DNA from: Streptomyces zinciresistens K42
GTDB taxonomy: Bacteria; Actinomycetota; Actinomycetes; Streptomycetales; Streptomycetaceae
Reading direction: 5' to 3'
DNA length: 64,000 nt
Assembly (NCBI RefSeq): GCF_000225525.1
Contig: NZ_AGBF01000008.1
Location: 1-64,000 of the forward strand
Below the pieces are notes generated by a model, which searched no databases, was not told the origin of the DNA, and saw only the letters and a program-made list of their open reading frames with translations. Each line of letters begins with the position of its first letter. Within the stretch, counting starts at the first letter, position 1. Positions 1-6,033 of this stretch are shown here, piece after piece. A program made the translations under genes and the position numbers.

Positions 1-831
1 GGCGCGGCGGGCGGTGAGCCGGTCCGCGGCGGCGCGGGCGTGGACCCGCAGGTAGGTGGAGTAGCTCGTGAGGAAGGCGCGGGTGGCGTCGTCGGCGGCG
101 GCCAGGCCCTCCAGGGTGCGCTGTACGGACTCCATGTCGTCGAAGGAGCGGGCCGCCTCGGCGATCAGGTCGTCGTCGAGCGGGCGCAGACCGGCGGTGA
201 GGGTGTCGGAGAGCTTGGCCGGGTCGAGGTTCTTGGCGAGCTGGGGGCGGCGCAGCGTGAGGATCAGGGTGAGCAACTGCTCGTAGCGCTCCGGACCGAG
301 ACCGAACAGGCGCCGGTCGACGGCCGCGCGGTAGTCGGCCGTGGAGGCGATCAGTTCGCGTCCGAGTTCGGCGGCGAGTTGTTTCCTCGTCATCGGCCGG
401 TCGTCAGGGGTGAGGAGGGAGAAGTCCTCGCCCACGCGGCCTTCGGCGACGAAGTGCCACCGGGCGGGTGTGTCGCGGTGCCGCTGGGCGTGCAGCCCGA
501 TGCCGCAGGTGACGGCTTCCCCGGTCTCCCGGTGGGTGAACTCGATCCAGACATAGCCGAGCGCGCTGTCCTGCCCGCGGAAGAGCAGGTTGGACTTCAT
601 CGTGCGGTCCTCGGCAGCGAACGGGTTGAGCCGCTTGGGGTCGATGCGCCCGTCGAGGACGAACGGGAACAGCACCTCCAGCGCCTTGGTCTTGCCCGAG
701 CCGTTGGGGCCGCGCAGCACCAGCCAACCGCCCGCGAAGGAGAACTCCTCGTCCCGGTAGTCCCACAGGTTGATGATCCCGGCACGGGTGGGGACGTAGC
801 GGGCTGCGGGTGTGGGAGCGGAAGTGCTCAC
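1..831 (-). CDS. EptC/Wadjet-type SMC-like ATPase (TIGR02680-like), N-terminal part only
   Basis: The gene runs off the left edge; 277 codons are visible. Reading from a GTG at 831 gives a protein starting MSTSAPTPAARYVPTRAG, with a Walker A loop GPNGSGKTK near residue 40 followed by ALEVLFPFVLDG. This is the ATP-binding head of the large SMC/MukB-like ATPases of the TIGR02680 family. In mycobacterial EptABCD and in Wadjet (JetABCD) systems such a protein forms a condensin-like motor that recognises and restricts plasmids. The GTG overlaps the stop of the preceding DUF2398 gene (GTGA), so translational coupling is likely. The coiled coil, the C-terminal Walker B head and any downstream DUF2399 nuclease gene would lie outside the window. 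Family assignment is inference from the motif plus the gene order DUF2397-DUF2398-SMC; system type I, II or III was not resolved. Confidence 0.85.
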   Translation of the reverse strand, partial: MSTSAPTPAARYVPTRAGIINLWDYRDEEFSFAGGWLVLRGPNGSGKTKALEVLFPFVLDGRIDPKRLNPFAAEDRTMKSNLLFRGQDSALGYVWIEFTHRETGEAVTCGIGLHAQRHRDTPARWHFVAEGRVGEDFSLLTPDDRPMTRKQLAAELGRELIASTADYRAAVDRRLFGLGPERYEQLLTLILTLRRPQLAKNLDPAKLSDTLTAGLRPLDDDLIAEAARSFDDMESVQRTLEGLAAADDATRAFLTSYSTYLRVHARAAADRLTARRA

Positions 832-2279
832 GGAGTCGGGTCCTCGGCGGTTTCGTCGTCGAACAGAGGTGTCTGCGCGGGTGGTTGGGGGCCCGTACGG
901 GTCTTCACGCGGGCGGTGACCCCTCGGTAACGGGCGAGCAGGGGCAGCGCGAGGGCCCCGCCGTCGACCCGGACGATCAGCGACATGGCGCCCAGCAGGT
1001 CGAGAGCCTGGTCGAGCAGCCGGTCAGGGTCGCCGCGCAGACCGGCGGCGAAGCCCGCGCCGTACTCGCCGATGATGTCCTTGAGCCGGCCCCGGAGCCA
1101 GGAGTCCGTGACGAAGGGGTAGCGGGTCTCCCCCGGCTCGTGATCCGCGTCGACGGCCGTCTCGTACGCCGACTCCGCATCGGGCTCCGTGAGTTCGGTG
1201 AGCGCGGTGAGTTCGGTGAGTTCGGTGAGTTCGGCGACCGTCCCACGCGACGGCAGCGCGCCGTCGATCCGCCGGGCGCGGGCCGCGAGACGTTCGGCGG
1301 CGGTGGGTGCGGGCAGCAGTTCGAGGGCGTGCCGTCCGGAGCGCTGCACGGCGGCACTGATCCGGGCGGCGAGGAGCAGCGCGGCCTGCGCGACGGTGCC
1401 GCCGCCGGGGAAGCGGAGGTCGGACAGCCTGCCGGAGGTGTCGACGAGCGTGACGCCCTCGGCACGCCGCTCCACCGCCAGCCCGGTCAGCCGCTCCAGG
1501 TCCTCGGCGAGAGCCGGGGCCCGCAGCTGGCCCAGGAGTTCGCTGTCGGCGTCGGCGTAGTACGCGACCGGGTTCTCCAGCACGAGGCGGCGGGCCCGGC
1601 GTGCCTGGTCACGGCGCTGGGCGGCGCGGCCCGCGGACAGTCCCAGCGCGCCGGAGGAGTCGAGGAGCGCGGTGACCGAGGTCAGGTGCTGGAGCACGCG
1701 GGTCGGGTGGTGGACGGCGAGGAGGATCTCGCGGTCGATGTCGTACAGGGCCTCGGCGCGCTCGGGATCGCCGGCCCAGGCGGTGGCGGAACCGTCGGCG
1801 AGGGTCAGCGCGCCGCGTTCGGTGAGCCAGGTGACGGCGTCGACGAAGGCGTCCCGGTCGGGTTTGCGGGCGGTGTCGAGGCCGAGTCCGTCGATGCGCA
1901 CGGCGTCGGCGGCGACCGCGTCGGCCAGTTCGCCCAGCGCCACCTGCGCGCCGTGGCGGCCGAGGGCCGCAAGGGTGAGGACGAGGTAGGCGTAGCGGCG
2001 GCGGTCGAAGGGGCGTCCCGCGCGGGTGAGGGCCGGGCGGGTGGCGTCCAGGCCGTCTTGGGCGCGCTGGAGACGGGCGGTGTCGGCGGTGGTGACGAGC
2101 CGGTAGCCGAGGACCTCCATCAGGTCGGTGCGCAGCTGGTCGGCCCAGCGGCGCACGGTCGCCAGCGCCGCCCTGTCCGGGTACCCGGACGTGACCAGGG
2201 GGTGCCGCAGGACGAGCCGTACCGCCTTCTGGTAGTCGGCGAGTTCGAGCGGGGAGACGCCCTCGGCGACCCGGCTCAT
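828..2279 (-). CDS. DUF2398 / TIGR02678 family protein (EptB-like kite subunit)
   Basis: A 483-residue protein starting MSRVAEGVSPLELADYQK, followed by RLVLRHPLVT. This N-terminus and the length fit the TIGR02678/DUF2398 family, the second subunit of EptABCD-type SMC complexes (MukE/JetB-like accessory). It should bind the DUF2397 kleisin-like partner and the SMC ATPase. I chose the ATG at 2279 because it is the only Met upstream of the conserved start and because its AT is shared with the TGA of a 16-codon bridging ORF. Longer in-frame readings run into the neighbouring gene's shadow. A low-complexity ELTELTELTALTEL stretch (about 1190-1240) is made of repeated GAGTTCGGT-like units and looks like slippage-prone DNA. 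The stop overlaps the GTG of the SMC gene by four bases. Confidence 0.82.
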   Translation of the reverse strand: MSRVAEGVSPLELADYQKAVRLVLRHPLVTSGYPDRAALATVRRWADQLRTDLMEVLGYRLVTTADTARLQRAQDGLDATRPALTRAGRPFDRRRYAYLVLTLAALGRHGAQVALGELADAVAADAVRIDGLGLDTARKPDRDAFVDAVTWLTERGALTLADGSATAWAGDPERAEALYDIDREILLAVHHPTRVLQHLTSVTALLDSSGALGLSAGRAAQRRDQARRARRLVLENPVAYYADADSELLGQLRAPALAEDLERLTGLAVERRAEGVTLVDTSGRLSDLRFPGGGTVAQAALLLAARISAAVQRSGRHALELLPAPTAAERLAARARRIDGALPSRGTVAELTELTELTALTELTEPDAESAYETAVDADHEPGETRYPFVTDSWLRGRLKDIIGEYGAGFAAGLRGDPDRLLDQALDLLGAMSLIVRVDGGALALPLLARYRGVTARVKTRTGPQPPAQTPLFDDETAEDPTP

Positions 2280-2326
2280 GCGACGGCCCCGCTCACGACG
2301 CCCCTGCTCGCGACGACCCGGCTCAT
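2276..2326 (-). CDS. 16-codon bridging mini-ORF between DUF2397 and DUF2398 genes
   Basis: The ORF reads MSRVVASRGVVSGAVA. Its ATG overlaps the TGA of the DUF2397 gene (ATGA at 2323-2326) and its own TGA overlaps the ATG of the DUF2398 gene (ATGA at 2276-2279). A ribosome finishing the upstream gene could re-initiate here and be delivered to the downstream start, which has only a weak Shine-Dalgarno sequence. The first four residues repeat those of the downstream protein (MSRV), so a small duplication may have created it. Whether it is translated is inference. The same architecture recurs at 57949-58032 and 60745-60804. Confidence 0.4.
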   Translation of the reverse strand: MSRVVASRGVVSGAVA

Positions 2327-3855
2327 ACGGTGACCTCCAGGCGCAGCCCGTCGAGATGGAGACGGCCGCGTACGGTGTCGACGGTCGTGGAACCCTCGGC
2401 GGGCGTGAGGGTGAGACGTACCCCGTGGGCGGATCCGGAGGCGGCGGTGACCCGGCGACTGGCGGGCACGCGGGCGGCGAGGGCCACGTCCAGCAGGCCC
2501 AGCAGGGCGCGCGTCTCGGGCTCGTCGAGCGTCCGGCCGTACACACCGTCCGAAGCGAGGGAGTTCGCGGCACCGCGCCGCTCGGCCTGCTCCTTGAGCT
2601 GCTCGGCACGGAGTCGGGCCCGCCGGTCGTCGTCGCGTTCGATGCGGCCGGGGCCGTGCAGGGCAGGGGTACGGCCGGACTGGACCAGGGTGCGGGCCAG
2701 TTCGACCGGTTCGGCCTCCCACCACGACGTACGGGACGGGATGCGCTCGGGGTCGGCGTACGGGACGGCTACGTGGCGGGGCGCGCCGAGCCCGAAGACC
2801 GCCTGGAACAGGGCGTGCGCGTCCTCGTCGCTCTCGCAGGAGGTGAACCACTGTGCGAGGTGGCGAAGTTGGCTCTCCCGGCTCACCCCGCCCCGGCGGG
2901 CCTCGGTGACCCGGCGCAGCAGGGCGAGGACGGAGCGGATCGCGGTGACGGTGGCGTCCTGCAGCCGCTCGGCCTCGCTGTGCTCGCGCTCCGCGAACCA
3001 GTGGACGATGCCGTCCCACCGGTGCCGCCAGTCCGCGAGGCGCTCGGCGGGGTTGCGGAAGAGCCGTTCGTCGGCCTCGGCCGCGTACTCGATCATGCGG
3101 TCCACACCGGTGGCCGCGGCCTTCTCGACCGCCTCGGCGAGCAGCGGGGCGTAGCGCCCGAGTTCGGCGGTGAACTCCCGCATGTGCCCGAGGAGGGTGT
3201 CCTTGTGGGCCAGGAACACCTCGGGCCGGGTGTCGTTGGTGCGCGCCAGGTCGCCCAGCATCAGGTAGAAGCGGGCGGCCCGCTGCGCCATCTCGTTCAG
3301 CACCGAGTCGAGCCGGCCGAGCTTGCGGTACACCTCCTCGCCGTCGCCGGCCGTGTTCGCCTCGGCCAGCGCACGCAGGTCGCCGAGGATGTCGGGGAAG
3401 ACGAGGCGGGAGAGCTGGGCGTCCTCCAGGCTCGCACCGAGCACGTCCTCCACCGCCCGGTAGGCCCGGTATCCGGCCTGGGTGAACTGGTACACGTAGT
3501 GCCGGTTGCGGTATTCGGCGAGGTTCGCGGCGCGCGTCCCGTCGTACGACCGGTCCAGCACCTGCCATTCGGCGAGCGCGTCGAGCAGCGGCTGAACGCC
3601 TGCGGTACCGCCGATGACGGCCGCGGCGGGGTGGTCGGCGGCGAGCCGCTCCAGCAGTCCCACCACATCCGAAGTGTGCAGCAGCACTTGGTAGTTGGCG
3701 CGTCCGCGGTCGAAGGCCCGCAGCAGCCACAGGTACTCGTGCCGCTTCTCGCCGGCGGCGAAGTGGAACAGCCGCAGCCGGTCGTCGAGGGAGAACGCGT
3801 CGATACCGAACGCGCCCTCGTCGACGGAGAGCGGGACGTCGAACTCGTCACTCAC
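2323..3855 (-). CDS. DUF2397 / TIGR02677 family protein (EptA-like kleisin)
   Basis: A 510-residue protein beginning with a GTG at 3855 behind a GAAGGGAAG ribosome-binding site. The N-terminus MSDEFDVPLSVDEGAFGIDA, followed by LRLFHFAAGEKRHEYLWLLRAFD, and the internal RPEVFLAHKDTLLGHMREF fit the TIGR02677/DUF2397 family. This is the first gene of EptABCD and the MukF/JetA-like kleisin subunit of Wadjet-type complexes. It would bridge the SMC heads and recruit the DUF2398 protein. It is the promoter-proximal gene of a three-gene visible operon, all joined by overlaps or a bridging mini-ORF. The operon sits about 290 bp from a tRNA-Thr 3'-end duplicate, consistent with a defence gene in an integration hotspot. 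The anti-plasmid role is from the known families, not shown here. Confidence 0.85.
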   Translation of the reverse strand: MSDEFDVPLSVDEGAFGIDAFSLDDRLRLFHFAAGEKRHEYLWLLRAFDRGRANYQVLLHTSDVVGLLERLAADHPAAAVIGGTAGVQPLLDALAEWQVLDRSYDGTRAANLAEYRNRHYVYQFTQAGYRAYRAVEDVLGASLEDAQLSRLVFPDILGDLRALAEANTAGDGEEVYRKLGRLDSVLNEMAQRAARFYLMLGDLARTNDTRPEVFLAHKDTLLGHMREFTAELGRYAPLLAEAVEKAAATGVDRMIEYAAEADERLFRNPAERLADWRHRWDGIVHWFAEREHSEAERLQDATVTAIRSVLALLRRVTEARRGGVSRESQLRHLAQWFTSCESDEDAHALFQAVFGLGAPRHVAVPYADPERIPSRTSWWEAEPVELARTLVQSGRTPALHGPGRIERDDDRRARLRAEQLKEQAERRGAANSLASDGVYGRTLDEPETRALLGLLDVALAARVPASRRVTAASGSAHGVRLTLTPAEGSTTVDTVRGRLHLDGLRLEVTV

Positions 3856-4100
3856 GGAACCGTGTGCTTCCCTTCTCCCCTGCCGCGGCCGCTATCCGTC
3901 CGGCCGGACGGATACCACGGGATCCACACCAGTCTGCCGCACCCCGTTCGGTGCGTGTGAGCCGCTCCTCGGCCCATGCCACTTGTGCTACTGTGCGCCG
4001 GTTTCGCGCCTCCTGCCGGACGGTGGCCTCACCCGCGCGCTCCGACGCGCAGACCACAGGCGCCCGACCGGCCCGGACTCCGAAGTCGTCCGAAACAAGA

Positions 4101-4130
4101 AACCCCAGGTCGGATACCCGACCCGGGGTT
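4101..4130 (-). terminator. Terminator downstream of the tRNA-Thr 3' remnant
   Basis: Arms 4101-4113 and 4118-4130 pair over 13 bp with one mismatch around an ATAC loop. On the minus strand the hairpin is followed by a T-rich run (TTTCTTGTTT). It sits directly after the 3' end of the partial tRNA-Thr copy, just as the hairpin at 12403-12432 follows the intact tRNA, so it is probably the ancestral tRNA terminator left at the far end of the island. Confidence 0.7.
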
Positions 4131-4139
4131 CACCATGGG

Positions 4140-4180
4140 GCCGCCTTCGGGATTCGAACCCGAGACCTACGCGTTACGAG
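4140..4180 (-). repeat. Partial tRNA-Thr 3' half, candidate attachment site
   Basis: These 41 bases match 12441-12481 with a single difference (G for A at 4173). The match covers the anticodon loop CTCGTAA through the T-arm to the last base of the acceptor stem of tRNA-Thr; upstream of it (4181 onward) the similarity stops abruptly. A tRNA 3' half in direct orientation with an intact tRNA about 8.3 kb away is the usual footprint of site-specific integration by a tyrosine recombinase. The one mismatch lies in the 3' strand of the anticodon stem, so one of the two halves probably came from a different tRNA-Thr variant carried by the incoming element. Confidence 0.8.
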
Positions 4181-4877
4181 GCCGTGAGCGATCGTGTTGC
4201 ACGATGCCCCGTGATGCCGCCGAGTGATGTCGTACCTGATCAGAGCACTCGCGGCAAGCTGCCCTCTGCGGCTTCATGCTGCCCCGCCCGAAGGCGTCCG
4301 GCCACCGTCCGGCCACCGGATCGGGTACTCCCGAAGCAGCGGGTCTCGAATCGTCGAGTTGTCCGACTCGGACAACGCCCCCGATCCACTGAACATCACA
4401 GCCACCGCCACTGACCACTCCTGCAGCAGTTCGTCATCTTGATGTGAGGGATGCGGTTCGCCTCCGGTAGTGACTGGCACGTGATCGTGCCTGGTGGACG
4501 GCCGCGCCAGTCGGACCAGGCAAGTGAGTGGGCCGTGTCGCGGGCGGGCCGGACGACGAGCGCGATGAACAGACGGCAGATCTCGTCGCAGGACAAACGG
4601 GATCACGTCAGCCTCCCCCCGACATGCCCGGACGGCCAACACACGCCCTCTTGACCTCCATCGGCGCGCGCAGAGCGGGTGGTCGGGCGAGCCCGGCCGG
4701 CCTGGAGCGGTGCGGCTGCTCACCCCCTGGATCAGGCCAGTCCAGCCTGTTTCACATTGCGTCTGCAACGTGAGGTGCGAGAGGATGTTCGACGGGCTGT
4801 AAATCATTCATGACGCATGAGTACGCTGCAGGTGATCACGCAGCGCCGGTATGCAACACGCTTACGGGGGTGGGTTG
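4181..4877. other. About 700 bp without a confident gene, upstream of the toxin operon
   Basis: Apart from the possible transposase scrap at 4440-4605 I see no convincing coding sequence. An A/T-richer patch at about 4740-4830, just before the WXG100-like gene, is the likely location of the toxin-operon promoter, but no clear -10/-35 pair could be fixed. Open frames here lack Streptomyces codon bias. Confidence 0.5.
4440..4605 (-). pseudogene. Possible C-terminal remnant of an IS701-like DDE transposase
   Basis: A minus-strand frame here reads SCDEICRLFIALVVRPARD then TAHSLAWSDWRGR. This resembles the C-terminal tail common in IS701-type streptomycete transposases (a region like R-R-L-F...RP...D..H.L.WS.WRR). 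No other part of a transposase is recognisable and the frame decays on both sides. Identification is by eye from a short stretch, so it could be chance. Confidence 0.35.
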
Positions 4878-5210
4878 ATGAAGTTCGACATGGGGTCGAC
4901 GACCCTGTCGGATCTCGGGAGGAGCACCGTCGGTTCCAGTGAGGACCTGGGCACGCTGATCCAGCAGTTGATCCAGGCGGCGGAGCCGTTGGAGGGGAAG
5001 TTCAACGGGGCCGGCAAGGCGGCCTTCGACACCTTCAAGATTCATGCCGACGAGATCACGGATGGGCTCAACAGCTCACTGAGCGCGATCCTGGGTGGTC
5101 AGTCCGGCATGGACACCGCGTTCGGTACCGGTGACGTCGAGTTGGGGGACAACGCCGACCAGAACATGGGCGCTGCCAACTTCGACGCGGCCCGCTTCGG
5201 CGCACGCTGA
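4878..5210 (+). CDS. WXG100/ESAT-6-like small secreted partner protein
   Basis: A 110-residue helical protein, MKFDMGSTTLSDLGRSTVG followed by SSEDLGTLIQQLIQAAEPLEGKF. The size, the all-helical pattern with a mid-protein FNGAGKAAF turn in place of W-X-G, and the position at the head of an operon with further ESAT-6-like proteins and a polymorphic toxin mark it as a WXG100-superfamily protein. Such proteins pair with each other and act as partners or substrates of type VII (Esx) secretion. I chose ATG 4878 because a GGGGGTGGG ribosome-binding site lies just upstream; longer readings lack one. No secretion ATPase is in the window, so export would depend on an Esx system elsewhere. Confidence 0.75.
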   Translation: MKFDMGSTTLSDLGRSTVGSSEDLGTLIQQLIQAAEPLEGKFNGAGKAAFDTFKIHADEITDGLNSSLSAILGGQSGMDTAFGTGDVELGDNADQNMGAANFDAARFGAR

Positions 5211-5276
5211 CCGCGCAAGCGCGCACACGCCCGTCCGCCGAAGCCACCTTCATCGTCCTTCCAGGGGGACTTGACC

Positions 5277-5588
5277 ATGCCTCAGGACCAGGACCGTCGT
5301 TCGTACGACACCGGCGCCTCCAGCGAGGTCCAGATCAACCTCCGGAGCATCAAGGGCCAGTTGGAGCTTGTACTGCCCGACCGTGAGCGCGCGGTGAGGG
5401 CCGCGATGGCCGAGTTCACGGCGGACGGCGTGGCCGACGAGTACCACGGCAAGGAGTTGCGCTGGCACCGTGCGGCCGGCGAGGTCCGCGAGATCATCCG
5501 GCTGGTCCGCACGACGATGGAGCAGAACGACGGGACCGCGCAGTCGACCCTGGCCGGGGCGAAGGCTGCCGTCGACAACATCGGCTGA
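5277..5588 (+). CDS. ESAT-6-like protein (pore-forming ESAT-6 family type)
   Basis: A 103-residue protein, MPQDQDRRSYDTGASSEVQI, then NLRSIKGQLELVLPDRERAVRAAM. I recognise the RRSYDTGAS start, the FTADGVADEYHGKELRW segment and the AAGEVREIIRLVRTTMEQND segment from streptomycete proteins annotated as the pore-forming ESAT-6 family. The whole chain looks like a two-helix hairpin of WXG100 length. Start ATG 5277 follows an AGGGGGAC Shine-Dalgarno with good spacing. It lies 66 bp after the first WXG100-like gene and 52 bp before the next gene, all in one direction, so a heterodimer with a neighbour is likely. The pore-forming annotation is a family label and not demonstrated here. Confidence 0.75.
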   Translation: MPQDQDRRSYDTGASSEVQINLRSIKGQLELVLPDRERAVRAAMAEFTADGVADEYHGKELRWHRAAGEVREIIRLVRTTMEQNDGTAQSTLAGAKAAVDNIG

Positions 5589-5640
5589 CACCGGGCGCGC
5601 AGCGGTGCGGGAACGGGGAGAGGGAAGCGGGGGCTGACGC

Positions 5641-6033
5641 ATGCCGAGGTGGGACGTATCTCCGTCCGGGGTCGGGAGTGTGGCCTCGAATGTCGCGGAG
5701 GTGATGAGGGTCCTGGACGACATCGTCCGGGCGTACGGGAAGGACGTGGAGGGCGCGGCCACGGCGGCCGGGACGCTCGCTCCGGGCGGGGCGAGCGGGG
5801 AGCGCAAGGGACAGACCGGGCTGGTGGCCGCCGCCCTTGCGGAGTTCATCGAGGGCACGGCCGACGAGTTGCAGTTCGTCGGTGTGCGCGTCGGCAAATC
5901 TGTCAATGGCGCGGTGGAGGCCGCCGTCGCGTACCAGGAGGGCGACCTGGAGATGGCGGCCGAGGTGCAGCGGCGGGCGTCCGGGCTGGTGGTGCCCGGT
6001 ATGCCGGCCGGCTGGAAGGCGGGCCGTCTGTGA
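5641..6033 (+). CDS. DUF6507-like small helical protein of the WXG toxin operon
   Basis: A 130-residue protein beginning MPRWDVSPSGVGSVASNVAE, with a C-terminal EVQRRASGLVVPGMPAGWKA. The RWD(I/V)SPSGV opening is typical of a small actinobacterial family (I believe DUF6507) that sits between ESAT-6-like genes and large polymorphic toxins. It is predicted to be mostly helical with no signal peptide or membrane segment. It probably serves as a further Esx-type partner or adaptor for the toxin's N-terminal export domain. Its TGA overlaps the GTG of the toxin gene (GTGA at 6030-6033), which implies coupled, stoichiometric synthesis. Family naming is from memory, hence moderate confidence; a role in the toxin module is supported by position only. 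Confidence 0.65.
   Translation: MPRWDVSPSGVGSVASNVAEVMRVLDDIVRAYGKDVEGAATAAGTLAPGGASGERKGQTGLVAAALAEFIEGTADELQFVGVRVGKSVNGAVEAAVAYQEGDLEMAAEVQRRASGLVVPGMPAGWKAGRL

Noticed and set aside
4274..4807. A 177-codon minus-strand frame as a real gene
   Set aside because: No codon bias, no ribosome-binding site, mixed frames; only a small part resembles a transposase scrap.
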